From Mycobacterium sp. (GTDB taxonomy: Bacteria > Actinomycetota > Actinomycetes > Mycobacteriales > Mycobacteriaceae), in assembly GCA_016197405.1 (NCBI GenBank), contig JACPVR010000024.1:1-64000 (forward strand): a DNA stretch of 64,000 nt, in the 5' to 3' direction. The position numbers were made by a program, and so were the translations under genes. The notes under the pieces are model-generated. The model ran no database searches. It saw nothing but the letters and a program-made list of their open reading frames with translations, and was not told the origin of the DNA. Positions 27,222 through 35,970 of the stretch are shown here, one piece after another. Position 1 is the stretch's first letter. Each line of letters begins with the position of its first letter.

Positions 27222-28598
27222 TCAGAGGAGCTGGGGTGCCACCACGAGCAGCAGCCAGCAGATGGCCGGTGCAATGGCGACGACGATGCCGGCATTGAAC
27301 AGCAGTTGACGGTAGAACCGCCGCCGGTCGATGCCTTGGGCGTTGGCCAGGACCAGCGCCCCGTTGGTCGAGAACGGTGAGACGTCGACCACGGTGGCGG
27401 CGATCGCCAGTGCCGCCACAACTCCGACAACCGGCAGCGTGCCCATCTGCAGCAACGGCAGCGCCAAGGGGATGATCGCGGCCAGCAGCGCCGTCGACGA
27501 CGCGAATGCCGACGTCACGCCGATGACGTAACACAACACCAGCGCGACCAGCAGTGGGGCGCCAACTGCGATGGCCATCTCCGCGAGGTGATCGATGGTG
27601 CCGAGCTCTTGCACGAGCGAGATGTAGGTGATCATGCCTGCGACCAGCAGGACGGTGGGCCAACTGATGCCGGCGATCGCCTCGCTCTGCTTGGACAGGT
27701 CGGTGAACGCAAGCACCGCACCGGCCGCAATGGTCACGAAGCTGATCGGCATGTGCATCACGAGGACCAGGACCAGCACCGACGCGATCAGGAACAAGGT
27801 GAGCTTCTGGGTCCCGGTGACAGGGTGCCGCTGAACATCGACCACAGCGCTTGTGCGCACCGGGCGGGTGAGCAGCTGAGTATTGCCCGCAGGCCCGTCT
27901 GCGACGCCCGGCGACCGGCTGGCGCCGCCCTGGCCTGCGACGCCAGGCGCGTCCTCGAACGGCGAGCCCAGGGCTGTGAACTCCAGATCACGGGCCCGCG
28001 AAAGTGCGGCATATCCGATGATGGTCAATACCGAGAGCAGCAGATTGATCGCGTAGCTGGCCAAGAACAGCATCCACGGGTTGATCGACAGCCCGCTCTT
28101 CTCTACGAGGTCAACGACGAGTACGCCCGACACCGAGATCGGGGAGAATGCGCCGGCGTGCGCACCGTTGATGGTCATGATGCCCATGACCAGCGGGCTC
28201 ATTTTGGTCCGCGCCGCAAAGGACATCGCGGCCGGAATGATGAGGGCGACGGCTGCAGGGCTGAAGGTGCCCAACGCGGTGAGCGCCGATGCGCAGAAGA
28301 AGAACACCCATGGCACCACCCGCACGCGCCCGCGCACACCGCGGATACACGCGTCGACCAAGAGGTCGATGGTTCCGTTCTGCTTGGCCATGCCGAAGAA
28401 ATAGGTGACGCCGATGATGGTCAGGACGATCGAGCTCGGAAACTCGGCGAGGATCTCTTTGTCGTCGTAGCCGAGTATGAATGCGCCTACCGCGAATGCG
28501 CCGATGAAGCCAAGGATGCCGATATTGATCGGGAAAATAGTTGCGATGACGAACATGGCGACCAGGGCGATCAACGGCAGAATCTCTACGTAACTCAT
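27222..28598 (-). CDS. MatC-type dicarboxylate permease
   Basis: The 458-residue membrane protein has about 11-12 hydrophobic segments. The N-terminal 150 residues (ILPLIALVAMFVIATIFPINIGILGFIGAF, FFGMAKQNGTIDLLVDACIRGVRGR) are the MatC N-terminal domain of dicarboxylate carriers of the ion-transporter superfamily; TINGAHAGAFSPISVSG and SPFSTNGALVLANA are the two substrate-loop motifs. A polar loop of about 60 residues splits the halves. It is flanked by LysR and PrpF, so it most likely imports the acid the PrpF enzymes act on. Its promoter overlaps a clear inverted repeat. Confidence 0.88.
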   Translation of the reverse strand: MSYVEILPLIALVAMFVIATIFPINIGILGFIGAFAVGAFILGYDDKEILAEFPSSIVLTIIGVTYFFGMAKQNGTIDLLVDACIRGVRGRVRVVPWVFFFCASALTALGTFSPAAVALIIPAAMSFAARTKMSPLVMGIMTINGAHAGAFSPISVSGVLVVDLVEKSGLSINPWMLFLASYAINLLLSVLTIIGYAALSRARDLEFTALGSPFEDAPGVAGQGGASRSPGVADGPAGNTQLLTRPVRTSAVVDVQRHPVTGTQKLTLFLIASVLVLVLVMHMPISFVTIAAGAVLAFTDLSKQSEAIAGISWPTVLLVAGMITYISLVQELGTIDHLAEMAIAVGAPLLVALVLCYVIGVTSAFASSTALLAAIIPLALPLLQMGTLPVVGVVAALAIAATVVDVSPFSTNGALVLANAQGIDRRRFYRQLLFNAGIVVAIAPAICWLLLVVAPQLL

Positions 28599-28730
28599 GG
28601 ACGTTCTCTCAGTTCCTGACTCTGGAGCCGGCGCCGTGGGCGCGGCGTCCGAGCGTTCGCGAGGCGTCAGGTCGGCCGAGTCAGACGGTTCCCGTGCGCA
28701 TCACAAACGACTTTCATCATTGCTCGGATC

Positions 28731-28773
28731 ACAGTAAGAACTGAGTTTGTTCACCACAATCGACAATTTGTGG
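28731..28773 (-). promoter_or_regulatory. promoter and operator of the MatC-type permease
   Basis: On the minus strand TTGTGG (28759-28754) and TACTGT (28736-28731) are 17 nt apart. The -35 box is one arm of the inverted repeat CCACAA-N8-TTGTGG (28754-28773). This places a regulator, most simply the neighbouring LysR protein, at the -35 region. The leader would be about 125 nt. Confidence 0.6.
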
Positions 28774-28818
28774 ATACAGCTTTAGAAAAACTATAGAGTT
28801 CACCGATTTCAGTGGGTG

Positions 28819-29754
28819 CTAGCTGGGCCGGGCCCGCCGCGAGGCGGAGGTCTTTCCATCGTGCTTGTAGGCGACCTCCTCGAAAGTGTCGACCAGTGTC
28901 GCCTCGGCAGGCGTAAGGCGGTGTTCGGACAGATGGGCAAGCAGGATGCGCCGCGAAGGCGCACCGCGCAGCGGAATGACCTTGACATCCTCACGCAGGT
29001 TGGACAACGCCAGTCGGGGCGCCATCGACACACCGAGATCGACGGCGACCATCGCCTGAGCCTCTTGGTAGTCATTGGCAGCGAACGCCACCGTCGGCGT
29101 GAAACCCGCTTTCTGGCATGCCTTTTCGAGTGCAGCACCAACGGGGTGGTTGTCCTCCCTGGTGATCCACTGCTCACCGGCGAGCTCTGCCATGTCCAAG
29201 TATTCGCGGTGCGCCAACCGGTGGTTGACCGATACCACCAGGGTCGGGGGATCGACCAGTAATTCGCGCACGACCAGTTCCCGGTCGGTCACTGGAGCCC
29301 ATTCGTAGTCCCATAGCAGCGACAGTTCGACCTCGCCGGTGTCCAGCATGGCCCGCAGCGCGCTGAACCGGGAGCTGCGCACCGTGAGCTTCACCGCGGG
29401 ATGTCGTGCCTTGTAGAGCTTCACGACCTGTGGCAGCAAGCTCGATCCAACCGTAGGAAAGGTGCCGAGCCGAACGGTCCCGGAGCGAAGGCCGGCGATC
29501 TCATCCAACTCGCTGCGTGCGGCCTGTAGCTGGGTCTCGATCCGTTCTGCGCGGCGGGCCAGTGCCGCACCGGCTTCGGTGAGGCGCACGCCCCGGGCGT
29601 GACGTTCCAACAGCGGCTGGCCGGCTTCGGCCTCCAGCTTGGCGATCTGCTGGGAGATCGCCGATGTGGTGTAGCTGAGACGATTCGCCGCGGCGGTGAG
29701 CGAGCCGGCTCGCACGACGTCGACCAGGAGCAACAGGCGGCGTGGATCGAGCAT
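28819..29754 (-). CDS. LysR-type transcriptional regulator
   Basis: The 311-residue protein has the LysR winged helix-turn-helix at residues 4-62 (RLLLLVDVVRAGSLTAAANRLSYTTSAISQQIAKLEAEAG) and a type 2 periplasmic-binding-protein-like effector domain (TVRLGTFPTVGSSLLPQVVKLYKARHP). It lies between MatC and the divergent second PrpF gene, so it probably activates both when the transported acid is present. The region in front of it has TCGA-N5-TCGA (29788-29800), a possible LysR box. Confidence 0.93.
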   Translation of the reverse strand: MLDPRRLLLLVDVVRAGSLTAAANRLSYTTSAISQQIAKLEAEAGQPLLERHARGVRLTEAGAALARRAERIETQLQAARSELDEIAGLRSGTVRLGTFPTVGSSLLPQVVKLYKARHPAVKLTVRSSRFSALRAMLDTGEVELSLLWDYEWAPVTDRELVVRELLVDPPTLVVSVNHRLAHREYLDMAELAGEQWITREDNHPVGAALEKACQKAGFTPTVAFAANDYQEAQAMVAVDLGVSMAPRLALSNLREDVKVIPLRGAPSRRILLAHLSEHRLTPAEATLVDTFEEVAYKHDGKTSASRRARPS

Positions 29755-29848
29755 TGGCCTCTTTCATTCAGTTCAACTTAAGGGTTATCGAGATTTTCGA
29801 AATTGTACTCCACTCTCGTGTGATGCACGCTGAAGCTCGCACCTCAAC

Positions 29849-29862
29849 GTGATCGGTATCAC
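29849..29862. promoter_or_regulatory. small inverted repeat between LysR and PrpF copy 2
   Basis: GTGAT-CGGT-ATCAC (5-bp arms) lies 36 nt before the PrpF start in a divergent control region. It may be an operator; the arms are short, so the support is modest. Confidence 0.35.
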
Positions 29863-29897
29863 TAGTTCCCAGGTGCCGGACGAGAGGAGTGGTCGAA

Positions 29898-31043
29898 TTG
29901 ACCAGCTTATGGGGCACCTGGATGCGGGGAGGAACCAGCAAATGCTGGTTGTTCAACGCCGTGGACATCGACCCGCTGCTGGACGGCACCGACCTCGACG
30001 GAGTCCTGACTTCCGCCTTCGGCTCCGGAGATTCATCGCAGCTCGACGGGGTCGGCGGCGGCACGTCGACGACATCGAAGGCAGCCATCGTGCGGCGCTC
30101 CCGCATCGACGGCGTCGATGTCGATTATCTGTTCGCGCAGGTCGCTATCGGACAACGAACGGTCGAGTGGGGCAGCAACTGCGGCAACTGCGCGACGGCG
30201 ATCGGCCTGTACGCACTGCAGACCGGGCTGGTCGCCGTCGACTCCGATGTCACCGTGGTCCGGATGCGCAACCAGAACACCGGCGCGCAGTTGGCAGCGC
30301 AGATCGCGACACCGGGCGGAACCATCCCGGCCGACGGTGACGGGGCGGTTCCCGGCACCAGTGCTCTCGGCGTTCCGGTGGCACTGACGTTCACCAATGT
30401 GGCGGCTACCCGCGCGGCGATGCTGCCCACCGGTTGCGTCCTGGAAACCCTTGAGGTGGGCGGTCATCGTTATCACGGCACCTTGGTCGCCGCCGGAGCG
30501 CCGGCGGCCCTGTTCGCCGCCGAGGACTTCGGCCTGACCGGATCTGAAAGCAACGACCAACTATGCGAACGGCTGCCGGTCCTTATCGAGCTGCGCCACC
30601 AGGCAGCTCTGGCAATGGGTTTGACGAAACTGGGCGAACCTGTCCAACACGCCGCGCCCAAGGTCGGAATCGTCGCGGCGCCACGGGACTACACCACGTC
30701 CGATGGCGTCTTCATCGCCGCGACCGAATACGACATCGCCGTGCGGATGGTCTCCATGATGGCTCCGCATCCCGCGATCGGTCTGACCTCGGCCGTCGCC
30801 GTTGCCGCGGCCGCGGCGATGCCGGGAAGCGTGGTGGCCCGCAACATAGCGGCCCATCAGTTCTCCACTCTGCGGCTGGGCACGGCCGCAGGCGTCATCA
30901 CCGCTTCGGTCAGCATCGCCGCCGACGGCCTGCCCAAGGATGTCGCATTGCACCGAGCGGCACGGCGTATCGCCAGGGCCGAATTGTTCCTCGCCGCAGG
31001 CACACTCGCATACGCAATGTCCGCCGCTCCCAACAACCCCTGA
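29898..31043 (+). CDS. PrpF-family isomerase, copy 2
   Basis: The 381-residue protein is a close paralogue of the product at 25949-27076, with the same GTWMRGGTSKCWLFNAVD, SNCGNCATAIGLYALQ and PHPAIGLTSAVAVAAAAAM motifs. I chose TTG 29898 because GAGAGGAG (29882-29889) is 8 nt away; the GTG at 29889 overlaps that site. It is divergent from LysR and leads into an ABC importer 8 nt downstream, so uptake and isomerisation are probably co-expressed. Having two PrpF copies in one locus suggests two related substrates, two successive steps, or a subunit pair. Confidence 0.9.
   Translation: MTSLWGTWMRGGTSKCWLFNAVDIDPLLDGTDLDGVLTSAFGSGDSSQLDGVGGGTSTTSKAAIVRRSRIDGVDVDYLFAQVAIGQRTVEWGSNCGNCATAIGLYALQTGLVAVDSDVTVVRMRNQNTGAQLAAQIATPGGTIPADGDGAVPGTSALGVPVALTFTNVAATRAAMLPTGCVLETLEVGGHRYHGTLVAAGAPAALFAAEDFGLTGSESNDQLCERLPVLIELRHQAALAMGLTKLGEPVQHAAPKVGIVAAPRDYTTSDGVFIAATEYDIAVRMVSMMAPHPAIGLTSAVAVAAAAAMPGSVVARNIAAHQFSTLRLGTAAGVITASVSIAADGLPKDVALHRAARRIARAELFLAAGTLAYAMSAAPNNP
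29913..29962 (+). repeat. 50-nt inverted repeat, arm 2, in PrpF copy 2
   Basis: This is the partner of 27012-27061 (49 of 50 identical on the opposite strand). Here the internal hairpin is 8 bp (AACCAGCA-AA-TGCTGGTT), located 11-17 codons after the start. Confidence 0.8.
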
Positions 31044-31051
31044 AGGAAATC

Positions 31052-32167
31052 ATGAAGGTCACCATCGAAAACCTGACCCTCGCGTATCACGACAACACCG
31101 TGGTGAGCGACCTTGACCTCGAAATCGCCGACGGTGAGTCCCTCGTCCTGCTGGGACAGTCCGGGTGCGGGAAGACCAGCACCATGCGCTGTGTCGCCGG
31201 CCTGGAAACACCCAGCGCCGGGCGCATCACCATCGGCGAGCGCGTCGTCCATGACAGTGCGACGGGGCGTTCCGTCCCGCCTCACAAGCGCAATGTGGGA
31301 ATGGTGTTCCAGTCCTACGCCGTCTGGCCGCATCGCACGGTCGCGCAGAACGTCGGCTTTGCACTCAAGATGCAAAAGGTCGCCAAAAGTGAACTCGAAC
31401 AGCGCGTCACAGAGACCTTGAATCTGGTGGGCCTCGGCCACCTGGCCGATCGCGGCGCCAGCCAACTGTCAGGCGGCCAGATGCAGCGAGTCGCGCTGGC
31501 ACGCAGTCTGGTCATGCGGCCCAGCGTCCTGATGCTCGACGAACCTTTGTCCAATCTCGATGCGCGGCTTCGGGAACGGCTGCGCATGGAACTGCGCGAA
31601 CTCCAACTTCGCCTCGGACTCACTACCGTGTACGTCACCCACGACCAGGTCGAGGCCTTCGCGCTCGCTGACCGGATCGCATTGATGCAAAAGGGCCAGA
31701 TCGTGCAGATTGGCTCTCCCGAGCAGATCTACAAGAATCCGTCCTGCGCCTCGATTGCCGAATTCCTCGGCATCGGCAACATTTTCAGCGTCACCGCCGC
31801 ACCGGCCGATCTCGACTGCGCACTGACCGATCATCCCGCCATCTCGGTGATCGTCGACAAACCCCGGACCTTCACCGGTCCCGCCATCGTCTGCCTGCGC
31901 CCAGAGGACCTCCTGGTGACAGGCCCCGGTGAGCCGACGCCGAATGGTCAACACTGGACGGGCCGGGTGGAGATGGCCAGTTATCAGGGTGCCTCGATCC
32001 GCTACCGCGTGATGCTCGACAACGGACCCGAGATCGAAGCAGTCGCAACCGGCAACGGCAGCCCCGTGTTGGGCATAGGTGAGTCGGCCGTCGTCACAGC
32101 ACGACCGGGCGCCGCGCAGTTGCTCACCGATGATCGGGTCTATACCGCAGCGGCGGTGACCGCATGA
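31052..32167 (+). CDS. ABC transporter ATPase (iron/phosphonate/polyamine type)
   Basis: The 371-residue ATPase has Walker A GQSGCGKTSTMRC, Q-loop VFQSYAVWPH, signature LSGGQMQR, Walker B LMLDEPLSNLD and switch THDQ, followed by a C-terminal TOBE-like domain (about 280-371). Start ATG 31052 follows GAAGGAAATC. It is 8 nt downstream of PrpF copy 2 and overlaps the permease start (ATGA), so these genes form one operon. The family (FbpC/PotA/PhnT-like) takes in ferric iron, phosphonates, polyamines or organic anions. Confidence 0.93.
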   Translation: MKVTIENLTLAYHDNTVVSDLDLEIADGESLVLLGQSGCGKTSTMRCVAGLETPSAGRITIGERVVHDSATGRSVPPHKRNVGMVFQSYAVWPHRTVAQNVGFALKMQKVAKSELEQRVTETLNLVGLGHLADRGASQLSGGQMQRVALARSLVMRPSVLMLDEPLSNLDARLRERLRMELRELQLRLGLTTVYVTHDQVEAFALADRIALMQKGQIVQIGSPEQIYKNPSCASIAEFLGIGNIFSVTAAPADLDCALTDHPAISVIVDKPRTFTGPAIVCLRPEDLLVTGPGEPTPNGQHWTGRVEMASYQGASIRYRVMLDNGPEIEAVATGNGSPVLGIGESAVVTARPGAAQLLTDDRVYTAAAVTA

Positions 32168-33927
32168 GCGCGCCGACCGCGAATCCCGCGGACACCACCG
32201 TGGCGCTACACCCCCCGGCCGGTGCAAATCGACGCCGCCGCCCGACGTTGCGCCGGTCGCTGCCCGTACTGATACAGCTGGCGGTGCTCACAGTCATCGT
32301 GTTGTGCCCGATGTTCTTCATCCTCGCGGGGGCGTTCAGCGAGAACACCGAGCGCGACAACCTCTTCGACTTCGGCAGATTCACGCTCGACAACTTCGCA
32401 GTACTCGGATCGGGCACCGCGCAGACGGCGCTGGTCAATTCTGCACTCGTCGGAATCGGATCGTCGTTGGTCGCGCTGGTCATCGGGTGCCTGCTCGCGT
32501 TCCTCGCAGCCCGCACCGACGTCCCGGGACGCAAACTCATCTACGGTATCGCGATCATGCCGCTCTTCCTGCCCGCCCTCGTGGGGGCGTTGGCGTGGGC
32601 GCTGCTGGCCGGCCCGGCGACCGGCTACCTGAACCTGGCGTTCGGCGCGATCGGAATGCCGCACCTGATGAACATCTACAGCTTCGTCGGCATGATCTTC
32701 GTCCTCGGGCTGTACTACGCGCCCTACCCGTTTCTGATGGTGCACTCGGCGCTGTCACTGATGAATCCCGACCTGGAGGATGCGGCCAGTCTGCACGGCG
32801 CCCCGGTACGAAGGATGTTGCGGGAGGTCACCTTCCCGCTTGTCATGCCGGCGGTGCTGGGCTCAGCGATCCTCGTCTTCGCGCTGACTGTCGAGAACTT
32901 CCCCGTAGCCCAGGTGATCGGCGTACCTGGTGGTGTGGACACGCTGCCCACCCTGATCTACCGGCTGATGAACGCATCGCCGGCGCGCTCCAACGACGCC
33001 GCGGCGGTGGCCGTGATGCTGACCGTCGTGCTGGTGGCCGTCGTCGCGATGCAACAGCGGGCGATGGGCGGCAAGGAATACACCACGGTCAGCGGCAAGG
33101 GGGTGCGGGCCCGCCAGGTTGCGCTGCGAAGGTTGCGGGTGCCAGCCGCAGTCTTCGCCTGGAGCTACTTCGTGCTCGCAGTGCTACTGCCGGTCGGCGC
33201 GCTGGTCATCGCGGCGATGCAGACCAGCCCCTACGTCGCCGATCTCGGCCAGCTGGGCCGACCAGGAGCCTTATCGCTGTGGAACATGGGCCAGACACTG
33301 CAAAGCAGCGACTTCCACCAGGTCGTCGTCAACAGTGTCGTGGTCGGGGTCGCGACGGCCGCCATCGGAACCTGCCTGTGCTTTGCGCTGGCTTACACCC
33401 GATATCGGACGCAAGCCCCAGGTCGTAAGCTGCTCGAGTACGTGGCCATGTTGCCGCTGGCGGTGCCCGCAATCGTCCTCGGCCTGGGCCTGCTGTGGAC
33501 CTGGCTCGCTCTGCCGGTGCCCGTGTACGGCACCTTGGCCGTGCTCGTCATCGCCTTCGTGGCCGTCTTCCTGCCACAGGGGTATCGCGGCGTGTCGGCG
33601 TCCATCATCCAGCTGGACAAGGATCTCGAAGACAGCGCGGTGATGCTCGGTGCCCGCCGGCATCGGGCCATCACTTTCGTCACCGCGCCCCTGCTGCGAG
33701 TGGGGCTGTCGTCGACGTTCCTGCTGTTGATGATGCTCGCAATGCGCGAGTTGACCGCAGCGCTGTTCTTGTTCACCTCCGACACGCGGTTGCTCTCGAT
33801 CGCCATCTTCGATGCCTACGACAACGGCTCATTCCAATCCGCGGCCGAGCTGAGTCTGCTCTATTGCGCCGTCATCGGTGTGCTCGCCGTTCTCGCTCGC
33901 CGCTTCGGCTCCAAGGAGATCTCATGA
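32164..33927 (+). CDS. ABC transporter permease, fused double domain (FbpB-like)
   Basis: This 587-residue protein has about 12 hydrophobic segments in two halves, each with an EAA-type loop: NPDLEDAASLHGAPVRRMLREVTFPLVMPAVLGS and DKDLEDSAVMLGARRHRAITFVTAPLLRVGLSS. One gene thus supplies the whole channel. Such fused permeases are typical of ferric and 2-aminoethylphosphonate-type importers. It overlaps the ATPase and the binding-protein gene by ATGA at both ends. Confidence 0.93.
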   Translation: MSAPTANPADTTVALHPPAGANRRRRPTLRRSLPVLIQLAVLTVIVLCPMFFILAGAFSENTERDNLFDFGRFTLDNFAVLGSGTAQTALVNSALVGIGSSLVALVIGCLLAFLAARTDVPGRKLIYGIAIMPLFLPALVGALAWALLAGPATGYLNLAFGAIGMPHLMNIYSFVGMIFVLGLYYAPYPFLMVHSALSLMNPDLEDAASLHGAPVRRMLREVTFPLVMPAVLGSAILVFALTVENFPVAQVIGVPGGVDTLPTLIYRLMNASPARSNDAAAVAVMLTVVLVAVVAMQQRAMGGKEYTTVSGKGVRARQVALRRLRVPAAVFAWSYFVLAVLLPVGALVIAAMQTSPYVADLGQLGRPGALSLWNMGQTLQSSDFHQVVVNSVVVGVATAAIGTCLCFALAYTRYRTQAPGRKLLEYVAMLPLAVPAIVLGLGLLWTWLALPVPVYGTLAVLVIAFVAVFLPQGYRGVSASIIQLDKDLEDSAVMLGARRHRAITFVTAPLLRVGLSSTFLLLMMLAMRELTAALFLFTSDTRLLSIAIFDAYDNGSFQSAAELSLLYCAVIGVLAVLARRFGSKEIS

Positions 33928-35036
33928 AAACCATCTCGACCCGCATAGCCGTCGGAATTGCCTCGCTGGCAATGGCTTTGGCCGCATGCTCACCGCCCCC
34001 AGCTGCACCGGACCTTACCCACTCTGCCGAGACGATCTCGCGGGACACCGCCTTGACCATCGACGGCGAGGAAATCGCCGACCAGAAACTCTGGGCGGCC
34101 GCCCAGCGGGAAGGCCAGATCACCCTCTATAGCGGGTGGACCGCCGACAGCGAATCGGCGCTGTTGAAGCAGTTCGAGGAGGATACCGGCCTCGACGTCA
34201 AGCTCATTCGTCTCACTCCGAACCGGCTCTACGAGCGGATCGTCGCCGAGTTCGGCGCCGGAAAGTTCGACGCCGACGTGGTGCGCATCTCCGATGCCGG
34301 ATTCGTCAGCGGCCTGAGCCGTCGCGGCGTCTTCCAGCCGTATTCGCCACCCACCGCGACCAACCTGCGCGACGACGTGGTGTTCGACAACGGCAACTAC
34401 TACCGCACCTTCGATCCGATCTACACCTTGGGGTACAACACCGCCCTCGTCGATCCGGCCGACGCACCCGCCAGCTGGAACGATCTTCTGCATACCCGGT
34501 GGGCGGGCAAGCTCGGTATCGCTCAGGCCGGTGCCGGTGGCAGTGCATTGGCTCTTACCCGGTTCCAGCGCGACGTGCTCGGAGACGACTACCTACGCGA
34601 ATATGCCAAGGGCGCCCGCGTTTTCGATTCCCTGGGCGCCGAACTCGATAGCCTGGCGCGTGGTGAGATCGAAGCCGGCACAGTGGTTGTCAGCAGCGTC
34701 AACATCGCGTCGAATGAGAATGCTCCCGTGACGTTCGTGGTACCGGAAGAAGGGGTGACCGCCTACGACTACTACACCGGCGTTGCCTCGTCAGCCTCCC
34801 ATCTCGCCGCCGCGAAGGTATTTCTGAACTGGAACCTATCGCATCGCGGACAGAGCGTGCTTCGTGATATCGGCGAATACTCGGTTCGACGAGATGTTGC
34901 GGCGCCCAACGTCAATGGGGTGCAGTTGCCTGACTTCGACGACCCCCGGGTGCATCGCATCACTCCGGGCGAAGCAACCGAATGGGCCGAGCAGGATCAG
35001 CGGGTGTGGAACGGGATCTTCGGCTACAACGAATAG
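33924..35036 (+). CDS. ABC transporter substrate-binding lipoprotein (AfuA/FbpA-like)
   Basis: The 370-residue protein has a lipoprotein signal peptide with the box LAAC (Cys22 as lipidated residue). The mature part (ITLYSGWTADSESALLKQFEEDTGLDVKLIR, YERIVAEFGAGKFDADVV) is a type 2 binding protein of the iron/thiamine/phosphonate group. ATG 33924 with AAGGAGA overlaps the permease stop. The PrpF, MatC and LysR genes next door argue for an organic-acid or metal-chelate ligand rather than free iron; not determined. Confidence 0.92.
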   Translation: MKTISTRIAVGIASLAMALAACSPPPAAPDLTHSAETISRDTALTIDGEEIADQKLWAAAQREGQITLYSGWTADSESALLKQFEEDTGLDVKLIRLTPNRLYERIVAEFGAGKFDADVVRISDAGFVSGLSRRGVFQPYSPPTATNLRDDVVFDNGNYYRTFDPIYTLGYNTALVDPADAPASWNDLLHTRWAGKLGIAQAGAGGSALALTRFQRDVLGDDYLREYAKGARVFDSLGAELDSLARGEIEAGTVVVSSVNIASNENAPVTFVVPEEGVTAYDYYTGVASSASHLAAAKVFLNWNLSHRGQSVLRDIGEYSVRRDVAAPNVNGVQLPDFDDPRVHRITPGEATEWAEQDQRVWNGIFGYNE

Positions 35037-35056
35037 GGCGGTACGAACAGACCGCC
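35037..35056. terminator. hairpin between convergent genes
   Basis: GGCGGT-N8-ACCGCC is a perfect 6-bp inverted repeat located just after the binding-protein stop and 15 nt before the end of the opposing stress-protein gene. Confidence 0.5.
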
Positions 35057-35071
35057 GATCGGAAACCGCGT

Positions 35072-35962
35072 CTAACCCGCCGACCGATGACGAGGAACGA
35101 TCATCACCGGAACGGGAGCGTGCCGCAGGATCTTGGAGGCCACCGAGCCCAGGAACACCCGGGCCACCGGACCGGCCGTTCCCGAACCCATCAGCAGGAT
35201 GTCACCGGGCTCCCACGAGACGGATTCCACCGCCTCGCGCCAATCCAGCCCACTGCCCACCTGAACCTCGACGTCGGGCACCGGGATGCGTTCGCGAACG
35301 GCGTTGAGTTGCTCGGCGATTTCATCGAAGGTCCGGCGCGACCACTGCTCCACCACCAGGTTCTCGGCGGCGGGTTCGATCGATCCGGCGAACATGCGCG
35401 CCGGCCGCACCGTGAAGGACACGATCCGCAGCGCCGCCGACCACCTTCTGGCCACTTCCGCAGCTGCTGGGATCAGACCATTGACGTCGGCCTCGTCGCC
35501 GTAAGCGGCGGTGACCCGGCGCAGCGGGCCGGCGTCCAACGTGTAGCCGCGTGGCGCGATTGCGACCGGAAGCGACGCGGTATGGACGAGGCGCTCGGTG
35601 ACACTGCCCAGCCCGACACGACCCAACAATCCCGACGACGATGATCCGACAACAACCAGGCTTGCCTCATGAGCCACTGCAAGTTCTGTCAAACCCATAG
35701 GGATGGAACTTGATTGGTGGACGACCACCGAGATGTCGAGGTCGCGTGGCAACTGTTCGACCACCCGCTCGAGCGATATCTGCGCCTGCGTCGAGACGAC
35801 GCGCAGATATTCGGTCTCCACCGGGTCGTTGCGTGGCGGAAACGCCCGCTCGACGATTGCCGTGGCGATCACCTTTTCGCCGGTGATACGCGCTACTTGC
35901 GCCGCCAGGTTCAGCGGTGCGCTGCTTTGGCGGCTGGAGCTGAACCCCGCGATGATGGTCAT
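35072..35962 (-). CDS. universal stress protein, tandem-domain
   Basis: The 296 residues form two USP domains. The first ends with the nucleotide motif VVVGSSSSGLLGRVGLGSVTERLVHTASLPVAI, the second with LLMGSGTAGPVARVFLGSVASKILRHAPVPVMIV; the G-2x-G-9x-G-S/T pattern of ATP-binding USPs is visible in both. GAGGAG precedes ATG 35962. It starts 8 nt after the permease gene, whose own C-terminus is USP-like, so the two are co-expressed and may interact. Confidence 0.9.
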   Translation of the reverse strand: MTIIAGFSSSRQSSAPLNLAAQVARITGEKVIATAIVERAFPPRNDPVETEYLRVVSTQAQISLERVVEQLPRDLDISVVVHQSSSIPMGLTELAVAHEASLVVVGSSSSGLLGRVGLGSVTERLVHTASLPVAIAPRGYTLDAGPLRRVTAAYGDEADVNGLIPAAAEVARRWSAALRIVSFTVRPARMFAGSIEPAAENLVVEQWSRRTFDEIAEQLNAVRERIPVPDVEVQVGSGLDWREAVESVSWEPGDILLMGSGTAGPVARVFLGSVASKILRHAPVPVMIVPRHRSAG

Positions 35963-35970
35963 CGCGCTCC

